Part shown: positions 8,755 to 15,958 of the stretch, piece by piece
Numbering within the stretch: the stretch's first letter is position 1
Layout of the letters: each line of letters begins with the position of its first letter
Assembly: GCA_017522015.1 (NCBI GenBank)
Contig: JAFXAW010000038.1
Coordinates: 1 to 37,217, forward strand
Length of the DNA: 37,217 bases
Direction: 5' to 3'
Source: Oscillospiraceae bacterium
GTDB taxonomy: Bacteria; Bacillota; Clostridia; Oscillospirales; Oscillospiraceae
Notes under the pieces: model-generated
Database searches by the model: none
What the model saw: only the letters and a program-made list of their open reading frames with translations
What the model was told of the DNA's origin: nothing
Translations under genes and position numbers: made by a program

Positions 8755-9384
8755 ACCCGTCACCTCCCATCAGCCAGGCATGCACCTGGTTTTTTTCCTT
8801 TTCGTCGGATGCTTTCATCGCGTCCCCTTGTCCGCTTTCCTCTTCAATCATCTCGTGGAATCTCGGCATCCCGTATTTTCCGTGATACATAGCCTGATTC
8901 AGCATCCACATCTGCTCGGCCATGTACACCTGCCATGCTTCCTCTCTGTCGCGTCTGGCCAGATGGGCGCGCAGCGCGTCAACAGGCCGCAGCCTGATTC
9001 CCTCGGCAATTGCCGCCAGCAGCGCGCGCTTTCCATAGCGCCGGATTACATAAAAAAACCGATCAGCTCATCGTCCATGGAGTTCATTGCATCGCGGATC
9101 GTCTGCATGCCGTTCTGCGCCGCAATCTCCTGCACGGTCTTGCCCGTCAGCACGGAGAGGATATTGTATGTCGCGCCTCTGTGCGTTTTCAGCAGCGCTG
9201 GCACGACACGCGCAATGAGGCTCACGCCCTTTTCCAGCGCGGTCATTCCGTCCACGCGCTCTTTCATGGCAATCGCTCTCAGGTTCTCGTTCAGCTCTTT
9301 ATCCTTGCCGATCTCCTCCAGCATCGGCGCAATCTCGCACAGCGCGTCCGCCAGCTGTTCCGTGCTCATGTCCTTGAGTTTCAC
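8717..9384 (-). CDS. Frameshifted tail assembly chaperone (G-T fusion)
   Basis: If ribosomes slip -1 on the seven-T run at 9052-9058, the 111 codons from GTG 9384 continue for another 111 codons to a TGA ending at 8717, giving about 222 aa. I read the -1 frame across the junction: it continues YVIRRYGKRALLAAIAEG and so on without a stop into a 70-codon open frame (AEQMWMLNQAMYHGKYG) that has no ribosome-binding site of its own. This is the lambda G/G-T arrangement: the short form and a few percent of the long form bind the tape measure and recruit tail tube subunits. The extension overlaps the TMP start by 38 bp. Confidence 0.8.
9046..9384 (-). CDS. Tail assembly chaperone, short form (G-like)
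   Basis: 112 aa, largely helical and acidic at the N-terminus (MSTEQLADALCEIAPMLEEI), the usual look of Gram-positive tail chaperones. The start is GTG 9384 with AAGGAGG about 9 bp upstream; an ATG 15 bp further in is an alternative. The frame ends GFFM-TAA directly on the slippery run. It lies between the major tail protein and the tape measure gene, the conserved place for this function. It is preceded by an intrinsic terminator that would lower its expression relative to the major tail protein. Confidence 0.8.
   Translation of the reverse strand: MKLKDMSTEQLADALCEIAPMLEEIGKDKELNENLRAIAMKERVDGMTALEKGVSLIARVVPALLKTHRGATYNILSVLTGKTVQEIAAQNGMQTIRDAMNSMDDELIGFFM
9052..9058 (-). promoter_or_regulatory. 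Slippery heptamer for programmed -1 frameshift
   Basis: The coding strand reads GGT-TTT-TTT-ATG-TAA, so T-TTT-TTT fits the X-XXY-YYZ rule with zero-frame codons TTT TTT. Slipping back one base keeps both Phe anticodons paired and opens the downstream frame. The zero-frame stop is only one codon beyond the heptamer. Confidence 0.75.
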
Positions 9385-9405
9385 GCTTCATTCCTCCTTA
9401 ATCCA

Positions 9406-9441
9406 CAAAAAGGGCGGCAAAGCATCCCGCCTTGCCGCCCT
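9406..9441 (-). terminator. Intrinsic terminator/attenuator after major tail protein
   Basis: Inverted repeat of 10 bp (9411-9420 with 9432-9441, AGGGCGGCAA paired with TTGCCGCCCT), loop 11 nt, followed on the minus strand by a T run at 9411-9407. It lies between the major tail protein gene and the chaperone gene in the direction of transcription. Partial termination here would give much more tube protein than chaperone or tape measure. Confidence 0.75.
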
Positions 9442-9501
9442 CCATTCTGCGTATGTCTTTTATTCGTCCTGCTGCGTCTGTTCATCCTGCGCGCTGGCCT
9501 G

Positions 9502-10116
9502 CTACGCTTCGTCGTTGCTGAAAATCAGTACCTTGATCGGCGCATATTCGCTGTCGTCCAGGTCCGCCTGATGCGCAACGAATGTAAACGGCATCGTGCC
9601 CTCTCCCTTGTCGGTGAAGGTGAAGCTCACACCGGACGTGTTCAGCGCGTTGGAAAGGTCGATCAGCAGCACGCGATCGCCGCCCATGTCGCCCACCCAC
9701 ACCAGAGACGGGATGTACATCTCCTTCGCGAAGGATGTCGGGAAGCGGATCTCCTTGACCGTGTCTGTGGATGTTTCCGCAACCACGCCGCCCAGCGCGA
9801 TAAACGTCTTCTCGGTGAATTCCAGGAACGTGCCCGTCATCTGCGCCGTGTATCCGTCGTTGATCGTGCTGCCGACGAACTCCATGCGCTTGCCGTCCGC
9901 CTCAACGCCGCGCGTCGCTGGCGTCATGGAAAACGTACCGCCTCCGCGCGTCGCACTCAGTACCGTGGTCTGTGCGCCGCGGATCGCTTCCGTGATGGCC
10001 GTTCGCAGCGTTTTTGCGTCTGTGGCCTTGGAATAATCAAAGCCCATCAGGAAAGCGCCCGCATTGAGCTGGATATGCTCAAAGGTTTCCGGGCGCAGTC
10101 CGGTAATCATTGCCAT
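9502..10116 (-). CDS. Major tail (tube) protein
   Basis: 204 aa. Pattern and position fit a siphovirus tube subunit: LRPETFEHIQLNAGAFLMGF near the N-terminus, then a beta-rich core (ATRGVEADGKRMEF, GYTAQMTGTFLEFTEK, SGVSFTFTDKGEGTMPFTF) and a C-terminal strand (YAPIKVLIFSND). It is placed between the tail terminator gene and the chaperones. It ends at an amber TAG (9502-9504) after NDEA. The same frame stays open for 13 further codons (QASAQDEQTQQDE) to a TAA at 9460, so the TAG may be leaky or a recent CAG-to-TAG change. The ATG at 10116 has GGAGAGTG about 5 bp upstream. Confidence 0.8.
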   Translation of the reverse strand: MAMITGLRPETFEHIQLNAGAFLMGFDYSKATDAKTLRTAITEAIRGAQTTVLSATRGGGTFSMTPATRGVEADGKRMEFVGSTINDGYTAQMTGTFLEFTEKTFIALGGVVAETSTDTVKEIRFPTSFAKEMYIPSLVWVGDMGGDRVLLIDLSNALNTSGVSFTFTDKGEGTMPFTFVAHQADLDDSEYAPIKVLIFSNDEA

Positions 10117-10122
10117 TGTGTA

Positions 10123-10515
10123 TCACTCTCCGTTCATGGCGTATGCGTCCATTTGGAGGTTCAGATAGCACACCTTGATTTCCGGCATCTCGCTGAAAGG
10201 GAGATATTGCGCCGGCGGCGTGCCCGGGCGGATGCAAAGAAAGCCGCTCCCCGCGGGAAGCAGCTTTCCTTTGCCGATGGCCTTCAGAACCTCGTTTTTC
10301 TTTTTTGCGATTTCCTCGTATCCGTCGCCCCTGTACCATATCCGCGCCTGCCCCGTCGCATGCGTGCCGAATTCCGGCTCGACAATGGTATAGGTGATAT
10401 ACGGCGGCTCTGCCGCCTCTTCGCCCTCCGCTTCGCCTGTCGGCACCGCCTCTTCCGGGTATGCAGGAAGGCCGAAGGATGACCAGAACGAATAAAGCGC
10501 CTGCTCGGTCGTCAT
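10123..10515 (-). CDS. Tail terminator / tail completion protein
   Basis: 130 aa from the ATG at 10515, which overlaps the previous stop as ATGA; an in-frame start 4 codons earlier is less likely. The opening TTEQALYSFWSSFGLPAYPE, the PPYITYTIVEPEFG strand pair and LPFSEMPEIKVCYLNLQM resemble the small tail-terminator proteins that cap the tube and join it to the head. It lies directly before the major tail protein gene, as in HK97- and SPP1-like modules. Family assignment is by context and general pattern. Confidence 0.6.
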   Translation of the reverse strand: MTTEQALYSFWSSFGLPAYPEEAVPTGEAEGEEAAEPPYITYTIVEPEFGTHATGQARIWYRGDGYEEIAKKKNEVLKAIGKGKLLPAGSGFLCIRPGTPPAQYLPFSEMPEIKVCYLNLQMDAYAMNGE

Positions 10516-10862
10516 GTCAGCTCCCACCTTTCCGCTTTGACCTGCTCAAAGTCGAATGTGGCAACCGACGGCGGCCGGCTGTCCTGGCTGTTGGTGGTCA
10601 CGCGGAATGTCGCGCCGTCCTCCAGCCGCTTGAATACCTCGTGATACTCCAGTCCGACGCCTGCGTTGGTCGTTACGGTATAAATCTCCGTAACCCCCTG
10701 TTTTTCGGCCACACTGGCCGCCAGGGAGCTGTTTTTGTTGACCGCCGCACGAAAGTCTTCGCCCTGCGTCCATTGCGTCCTAAAGCCGCCCAGACCATCC
10801 GGCACGCGGGTCTTTTTCATCTCCACGCAATCCGTCATAAACGCATCGATGAGATCATTCAT
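10512..10862 (-). CDS. Head-tail joining / head closure protein
   Basis: 116 aa from the ATG at 10862 (ATGA overlap with the upstream stop). It is beta-rich with VPDGLGGFRTQWTQGEDF and YHEVFKRLEDGATFRVTTNS, typical of the head-closure or stopper proteins (gp10/gp16-like) that follow the connector in this module order. These proteins plug the portal channel after packaging and provide the surface for tail docking. Assignment rests on order and overall pattern, not on a diagnostic motif. Confidence 0.6.
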   Translation of the reverse strand: MNDLIDAFMTDCVEMKKTRVPDGLGGFRTQWTQGEDFRAAVNKNSSLAASVAEKQGVTEIYTVTTNAGVGLEYHEVFKRLEDGATFRVTTNSQDSRPPSVATFDFEQVKAERWELT

Positions 10863-11287
10863 AGCCCGCCCACCTTCTTCCACGGGCGAAGCCGCCCGGC
10901 AAATGCTGTCTCCCATCGGCTCACCGCTGCACTTGTGCCCGCCTGTGTGGTCGAGCCTCGTGTGTAGCTGTACCCGCCGAAGGATTCAGAGACCTTGTCC
11001 GTCTCCGGGTTCTTCTCGCACCACGTTTTAATCTCTTCGGCCAGTTCCACCACGGCCCTCGGCACAGCCATCGGATAGACCGTCCCGTCGAATACTTCAT
11101 CCTGCATATCTACGCCCGGATGCTGGTGCAGTCCGTCGTTGAACACGCTTCCCTCTACGCGGAAATACTGGTCGCATTTGAGGAAATCGACGTCGAGCGT
11201 GCCGGAAACGACCTCAAACGTGCCGCTTCTCGCAGCTCCCGGAATCAGAAACCAGTTATGCAGGCTATTGAGAATCGCTTCCAGCAT
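10859..11287 (-). CDS. Minor head-tail connector protein
   Basis: 142 aa. It begins MLEAILNSLHNWFLIPGAAR and carries GTFEVVSGTLDVDFLKCDQYFR and PRAVVELAEEIKTWCEKNPE. This is the typical start of a Gram-positive phage connector: a short helix, then the sentence-like GSFTISDG strand motif for residues lining the capsid vertex. It lies directly after the major capsid gene, where the head-tail connector is expected. Its stop overlaps the head closure gene by 4 bp. Confidence 0.6.
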   Translation of the reverse strand: MLEAILNSLHNWFLIPGAARSGTFEVVSGTLDVDFLKCDQYFRVEGSVFNDGLHQHPGVDMQDEVFDGTVYPMAVPRAVVELAEEIKTWCEKNPETDKVSESFGGYSYTRGSTTQAGTSAAVSRWETAFAGRLRPWKKVGGL

Positions 11288-11303
11288 CGCTTGTCACCTC
11301 ACG

Positions 11304-12206
11304 TCAGTCCGCGGATACGGTCACCACGGCAATGCCGTCGATGTATTCCGCCCACAGCGTCATGCCCATCAGCGCAAACATCTCGCCCACGGCGGTACCG
11401 TAGTTGCCCTGTGCATGGAAGCCGATCAGGTTGGTTTCCCCCTGCACGCGGTATACCAGACCCAGCTTCGCAAACTCACTGTCGCCCGGATCGACGTAGT
11501 ACAGGTCAATGTTCTCAACCGGCAGCGCGACCACCATTCCGCGCGGGATGTCCGGATCGGACAGCAGAATCAGCGTTCTGTAACCCATGAAGTTCTGCAC
11601 ATAGGTCAGGCCGAACTGGGTCTGCACGCTGATTTCCGCATTGCCAAGGTAATCATAGAAGTCCAGCACGTTTGCAAAGCCGACAACTTCGGTCACGCTC
11701 ATGCGCATCGTGTTGAACTTGTTGATGACGTTGCCCTTGGCCATGGCCAGCGCGCGCTGCCATGTGCTTTCATTGCTGGTCAGCGTACCGCTCTTGAGGA
11801 ATGTGTAAAAGTTGGTCAGCACCTTGTTCTGCAGCTCGACCAGGAAAGAGTTGTCGCTCTTTTCAATCGCCAGCGCCGCGCCGTACTTGTTCACCTCTTC
11901 GATGGTCACCGCCTTGGCATACTTCTCCACCTCGATGTCGCCCTTCTTGACGACGGTAAAGTTGGTCTTGCTGTACGGGATCACCGCGCCTTCCGGCACA
12001 TTGCCATTGGCCAGCGTGGTTTTTGCCTTTACGCTCATCAGCTGCGCGCCCGGTGTCTTGCGGATCGGGCGCATAATGCCCAGAATCTTGCGCAGCGCGT
12101 CCCAGTTGAGGTTGAATCGGTTCACAAAGTCGATCTCGCGCGCCTCGATGTCGGTATAGGTGTTCGGCAGATTTTCGCGCGGGGTAGTTGTGTTTTCAGC
12201 AGGCAT
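11304..12206 (-). CDS. Major capsid protein (HK97-fold)
   Basis: 300 aa. Follows the scaffold gene and precedes the connectors. Recognisable stretches: NRFNLNWDALRKILGIMRPI near the N-terminus, VPEGAVIPYSKTNFTVVKKG (E-loop-like), KYAKAVTIEEVNKYG, and FYDYLGNAEISVQTQFG in the P/A-domain region. The length suits a capsid protein without a fused protease or long delta domain, consistent with a separate scaffold. AAAGGATG about 7 bp before ATG 12206 gives a strong site. Confidence 0.8.
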   Translation of the reverse strand: MPAENTTTPRENLPNTYTDIEAREIDFVNRFNLNWDALRKILGIMRPIRKTPGAQLMSVKAKTTLANGNVPEGAVIPYSKTNFTVVKKGDIEVEKYAKAVTIEEVNKYGAALAIEKSDNSFLVELQNKVLTNFYTFLKSGTLTSNESTWQRALAMAKGNVINKFNTMRMSVTEVVGFANVLDFYDYLGNAEISVQTQFGLTYVQNFMGYRTLILLSDPDIPRGMVVALPVENIDLYYVDPGDSEFAKLGLVYRVQGETNLIGFHAQGNYGTAVGEMFALMGMTLWAEYIDGIAVVTVSAD

Positions 12207-12227
12207 TTTTATCCATCCTTTCAGTCA

Positions 12228-12815
12228 TTAAAAAAGACCCGGATTTTCGCGGATCGCCGTCTGGCGCTCCTGCGTGTCCGTGATCTTCATGATTTCCTCT
12301 CGAGAGGAATACTTCTTCCCGCCGTTATTACTCGGCGGCGTGGCAACCGGCGCGCCCTTGGTCGTAGTTGTGGATACAAAATCCGCCCACTCGGTCTTGG
12401 CGCTCTTGCTCAGGTCTTCCGCGCCCTCCAGCTTTCCGTCCTTGTCGAGCTTCATGCCGGACAGGTCGGTCGCCCTGATCACGGTATCCAGGTACTTTTC
12501 CGCAACGCCCGCTTCCTTGAGCATCGCGCGATAGGCGCCCTTCACCTTTGCGGCGTTTTCTTTCGCCGCATAATCAGACTTGGTCTTGTCGTGCGCGGCT
12601 TTCTCCGCGTCGTACTTGCCCTTCCAGTCCTCGCCGTCGCCCTTCTTCAGCTCGTCCAACTGCTTCTGAACGCCCGGAAGCTTTTCTGCGTCGGCCTTGT
12701 ATGTTCTTACCTGCTCACGCAGGCCGTCCACGGTCTCCGTGTGCATGTCGATGATGGAGTCAATCTGTTCTTCGCTCAGCCCCATCGCCTTGAGTGCTTT
12801 CCTGGTCATAGCCAT
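12228..12815 (-). CDS. Capsid scaffolding protein (GP20-like)
   Basis: 195 aa, mostly helical and charged. It has a long coiled-coil region at residues about 25-85 (VDGLREQVRTYKADAEKL, QLDELKKGDGEDWKGKYDAE) and a central Lys/Glu/Ala-rich part, then GAYRAMLKEAGVAEKYLDTV. The C-terminus GKKYSSREEIMKITDTQERQ is the usual capsid-binding helix of this family. Scaffolds guide procapsid assembly and then leave. It lies directly upstream of the major capsid gene. AGGAGAGG precedes the ATG. Confidence 0.8.
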   Translation of the reverse strand: MAMTRKALKAMGLSEEQIDSIIDMHTETVDGLREQVRTYKADAEKLPGVQKQLDELKKGDGEDWKGKYDAEKAAHDKTKSDYAAKENAAKVKGAYRAMLKEAGVAEKYLDTVIRATDLSGMKLDKDGKLEGAEDLSKSAKTEWADFVSTTTTKGAPVATPPSNNGGKKYSSREEIMKITDTQERQTAIRENPGLF

Positions 12816-12902
12816 ATATGATCCTCTCCTTTTCTTCGGGGAAGTTCTTCTCCCGGATCATTGAAAATAAAAAACGGCATTTCTTCGCCGCTTTTCCCTA
12901 TG

Positions 12903-12933
12903 AAAAAACCGCCGATTCCGTAGAATCAGCGGT
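12903..12933 (-). terminator. Intrinsic terminator before scaffold/capsid genes
   Basis: Near-perfect hairpin on the minus strand, arms 12908-12918 and 12923-12933, loop CGTA complement, one mismatch, followed by six T (12908-12903). The stop codon of the small basic protein (12926-12928) is inside the hairpin. A weaker hairpin with a T run sits just downstream at about 12870-12895. Read-through past both would be needed for capsid expression unless a promoter lies here. Confidence 0.65.
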
Positions 12934-13108
12934 ATCTCGGGCATGTCTGTGTAATTTTTCTGTTCATCCTCGTGCGGATGTCCTCAATCTTTCGCGCCAG
13001 CTCCCTCTGACCCTGCCTTGTCGGCGGAGCGGCCGCGCGCGCTTTCTGAATTTCCTTTCGCGCCCTGCGCCTGATCGTTTCGCGCTTAAACCATCTGATG
13101 ATGCCCAT
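12926..13108 (-). CDS. Small very basic phage protein of unknown function
   Basis: 60 aa, about one third Arg plus Lys (ETIRRRARKEIQKARAAAP). The ATG at 13108 is preferred because AAAGGAGG lies 6 bp upstream; the ATG at 13114 is too close to that site. It has no recognised family. A small basic protein between the gp10-like gene and the scaffold could bind DNA or the acidic scaffold; that is speculation. Confidence 0.5.
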   Translation of the reverse strand: MGIIRWFKRETIRRRARKEIQKARAAAPPTRQGQRELARKIEDIRTRMNRKITQTCPRYR

Positions 13109-13110
13109 GC

Positions 13111-13533
13111 TCATCCTCCTTTCAGTTCCCTTTCAATAATGTTCCTGTATTCGTCCGTGTGGTCCTCGATGGCCGGGCGGATATACGGCCGCGGCTTTAC
13201 ATAGGCCCGGCCCACGCCCTTTCCCTTCTCGGCCTCAAATCGTTCCCACTCCGGCGGCGGCACAAAATGCGGGCCTGTGCCCAGTTCCACATAAGGGGCG
13301 TATTCCACATTACTGCCCAGCTCCATCGCCTCATCGCTTACCCTGTGCGTGATGGAGTTTCGCAGAGTGCCGCCTCTGTATCCCTGTATGCCCGTCGATT
13401 CCTCTGTGCCGACCGGGCATAGCTCTTTGGCGTATCCTTCCGCTTTCAGCCCGATCATTTCAAGCGCCTTTGCCCTTGCCCGGTCCAGCCCGCGCAGACA
13501 TTCGCCGGAATTGTCGATAAACGTCGCAGACAA
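13111..13533 (-). CDS. HK97 gp10-like head-tail / minor structural protein
   Basis: 140 aa from a TTG at 13533; no ATG or GTG fits between it and the upstream stop, and AAGGGAG lies about 11 bp before. The family pattern is clear: GLDRARAKALEMIGLKAEGYAKELCPV, GTLRNSITHRV, EYAPYVELGTG, and KPRPYIRPAIED near the end (each read in separate stretches). Proteins of this family are neck or tail-completion components. Here it sits between the minor head protein and the scaffold rather than next to the tail terminator, an order seen in some clostridial phages. Its 3' end overlaps the next gene or lies 3 bp from it depending on the start used. Confidence 0.75.
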   Translation of the reverse strand: MSATFIDNSGECLRGLDRARAKALEMIGLKAEGYAKELCPVGTEESTGIQGYRGGTLRNSITHRVSDEAMELGSNVEYAPYVELGTGPHFVPPPEWERFEAEKGKGVGRAYVKPRPYIRPAIEDHTDEYRNIIERELKGG

Positions 13534-13539
13534 TGCCCG

Positions 13540-14553
13540 TCACGCTCCCTTTTTCCATTCCATCCACTCCATAAAACTCATGCTCCTGATCGGCTTTTGC
13601 GGCAATGCATCGCCGTATTCCTGCAGGTTCGGCCTTCTCATGGCATCCTTGTCCGGGTACCTGAGCAGCTTCGCGCGCATCGTGCACCGGCAGTTGTAGA
13701 CCATGCGCGGATGTGCATCCGGATCGCCCGGATACATGATGCTGTCCGTCACAATCCGCTTTCCGTATCGGTATGTCACCACAAACGGCTTTCCTTCCGG
13801 CCTGCTCTTTTTGTCCAACAGCCTGTGGGCCTCGCGCGTATGCCCATCAAAGGTTGCAATCCATTCGCGCTCCATCTCGATGCCCATCTCTTCCGCTCGC
13901 CGGTAACTCTCCATGCGGCCTGCGTTCTGCGCACCGGTCATGGCCGTTCGCGCGTGCGTCCTCGCCTGGTTGGCGTTCATTGTCGCCACACGCTGCAGTC
14001 GCTTTGCAATCTCCTCGATGCCCTCGCCCGTGACAATGCCCGCCTCAATCTGCCGGGCAATCGCCTTCATGTTCCAGCGCTCGTCCTCTTCGATGATCAC
14101 CCGCGACGGCGGCAGCAGGTCCGGCTCGTCACGCAGAAGGCGCTTGACAGCATCCTCGTCATACATCCCGAAGCCCATGTTCAGGTCCGCTTCATGCTCG
14201 ATGTCGAAGCTGGCCCAATTGGCGTTCATGGCAAAAACGCCCGGCGCCGCCTCGTTGATGATGTCCATCGCGATCTGGTTCACGCGCGTGAGCGTCGCCG
14301 CCAGATCGGCAAGCTGCGCTTTCCACCTGGTCCTCTGGAAAACCTGGCCGCGCAGCCAGTCCCTGTATGTCGCCGCTGTGATTTTTCCATCCTGCAGCTG
14401 CTGCTGGAATTTTGCATCATCCCTTTCGAAGCGCTTTGTGAACGCCATGTATTTTTCATACACATCGTCATAAGCCTCTTCAAACAGCGCGATGATTCTT
14501 TCCTCCAGCTCCTCGATTTTCTCATCCGTCCACTTCGCGCCCAGATCGTCCAT
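13540..14553 (-). CDS. Minor head protein, SPP1 gp7 / MuF-like
   Basis: 337 aa. The diagnostic C-terminal MuF region is present: ANQARTHARTAMTGAQNAGR, then WIATFDGHTREAHRLLD, and later HPRMVYNCRCTMRAKL, containing the conserved W-A-D/H and N-C-R-C residues. The N-terminal 120 residues are helical. SPP1 gp7 binds the portal, is packaged in the procapsid and helps DNA exit. The gene follows portal directly, overlapping its stop by one base at 14553. The gene ends at residue 337 with MEWKKGA, so no toxin domain is fused. Confidence 0.85.
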   Translation of the reverse strand: MDDLGAKWTDEKIEELEERIIALFEEAYDDVYEKYMAFTKRFERDDAKFQQQLQDGKITAATYRDWLRGQVFQRTRWKAQLADLAATLTRVNQIAMDIINEAAPGVFAMNANWASFDIEHEADLNMGFGMYDEDAVKRLLRDEPDLLPPSRVIIEEDERWNMKAIARQIEAGIVTGEGIEEIAKRLQRVATMNANQARTHARTAMTGAQNAGRMESYRRAEEMGIEMEREWIATFDGHTREAHRLLDKKSRPEGKPFVVTYRYGKRIVTDSIMYPGDPDAHPRMVYNCRCTMRAKLLRYPDKDAMRRPNLQEYGDALPQKPIRSMSFMEWMEWKKGA

Positions 14554-15938
14554 CAGGCGTCACCGCCCTCGCCTTCGTTCTTCTCGTCTTCTCTGGTCTG
14601 TGTTCTCGTCTTTCGCCTTGCCTGCTCCTCCACAGCCTCCGCTCTCGCCTCGGCCACCTGTTCCGGCGTGAAGTTCGGGAACAGCTTGAGCAGCAGCTCA
14701 TCCGGCAGATCGACGAGGCCCGCTTCCATCACAAGAATCTCGACAAGCTCCTTGCGGTTGCTTACCTTGCCGCGCTTGAATTCCGGCGTATCCTCAATGC
14801 CCTGCAGCGCAAGCAGCTGCTGCACGGCCTCGATGATCTGATACTCGAAATCGTCGGCCATGTCGTCTTGCGTCTGGTAACCGGCCTCAATGTGGTCGTT
14901 CGTCGCCGCCGCAGACAGCGTCCTCAGATCCATCAGGCCGAAATCCTCATACATGCCCGCCCGGATCTCAGAAAGGAACTTCGTGCGCGCCTCGTGCGGG
15001 ATCTCCTGCGTGTGCGCCGATACCTTTCCGCCGTCGCCCGTGTCGGCCGTCGCAATGTGCATCAGCTTCAGCCTGTCGCGGAACTTCGCCAGCTCGGTGT
15101 CGTTCATGCCGTTATAGTTTTCCAGGATCCAGTACACCTGCGCGCAGTCCTGCAGGTCGTCCGCAAATCCACTCCGGATCAGGTCAAACGCATCAATTGC
15201 GCCGCGCATGCCCACCAGCGTGCTCTGGTGCTGCTCGCTCCCCCACAGCATCACGATCGGCAAGGCCGGATAGTTTTCCTCCGCAATCACCATCGGCTCC
15301 GCTTCCGCCGGCGCTTTGGCCGTCGTGCGTTTGTACGGCGCCTTTTTCTCGATTTCCTCCAGCTCCTTGCCCTTTCCCTTGCGCAGCTGCGTATATCCGT
15401 CCTCTTCGTACAGCGTGATATTCAGCGGCTTATCCGCCTCCAGCTGCCAATACCTCACGCCCGCGCGCACCTTGCCCGTGTATTCATCCAGCATCGGCGC
15501 GAACTCCGTCACCCTGAACACATGCACCCGGTCAAGGTTCCAGAACATAAAGGCGCGGCCGTGGATCAGCGCGCACCTCGCCGCCTGCTTTAGGCGCGTG
15601 TCGAACTGCAGGCCCAGCTTTTTCTTGGTCTGTTCATCGCTGAATTCCACGCCATTGCCCAGCGAATAATTGCACCGGCGCACGTTGAACGTGTGGAAGA
15701 AGTTGCTGGCAATCTTGTTGTTGGCCGCCGTGAAGTCCTTCACCGGCCTGCCCTTCACGGTGTAAATCACCCTGGCATATTGGTTGATCGTCACATTGCG
15801 CTGCGCGTCGTATTCGTCCGCCGCCCTTGCGGTTGTCACCTCGGCGCTCTCCTCGTGCTCCCGGATCAGCTTCTCGATAAAATCTGCCCGCTCTTTTTCT
15901 CTGTCCTTGACCTTTTCAAAATCCTGATATGTCAGCAT
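14553..15938 (-). CDS. Portal protein (SPP1 gp6-like)
   Basis: 461 aa, normal length for the SPP1 family. Signature stretches: VKGRPVKDFTAANNKIASNF, RCNYSLGNGVEF, AARCALIHGRAFMFWN, then ALPIVMLWGSEQHQSTLVG and AFDLIRSGFADDLQD, with the tunnel-loop/stem region at about residues 300-370 and a helical, charged C-terminus. The portal is the dodecameric ring through which terminase pumps DNA. The gene lies between the large terminase and the MuF-like protein. ATG 15938 is preceded by AAAGGGGTGGGGGAAC. Confidence 0.9.
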   Translation of the reverse strand: MLTYQDFEKVKDREKERADFIEKLIREHEESAEVTTARAADEYDAQRNVTINQYARVIYTVKGRPVKDFTAANNKIASNFFHTFNVRRCNYSLGNGVEFSDEQTKKKLGLQFDTRLKQAARCALIHGRAFMFWNLDRVHVFRVTEFAPMLDEYTGKVRAGVRYWQLEADKPLNITLYEEDGYTQLRKGKGKELEEIEKKAPYKRTTAKAPAEAEPMVIAEENYPALPIVMLWGSEQHQSTLVGMRGAIDAFDLIRSGFADDLQDCAQVYWILENYNGMNDTELAKFRDRLKLMHIATADTGDGGKVSAHTQEIPHEARTKFLSEIRAGMYEDFGLMDLRTLSAAATNDHIEAGYQTQDDMADDFEYQIIEAVQQLLALQGIEDTPEFKRGKVSNRKELVEILVMEAGLVDLPDELLLKLFPNFTPEQVAEARAEAVEEQARRKTRTQTREDEKNEGEGGDA

Positions 15939-15958
15939 GTTCCCCCACCCCTTTTTGT

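Noticed and set aside
9460-9504. Genome-wide amber recoding
   Set aside because: Only the tail protein gene shows a convincing extension, at least one other gene ends in TAG, and no suppressor tRNA was found in the tRNA block.
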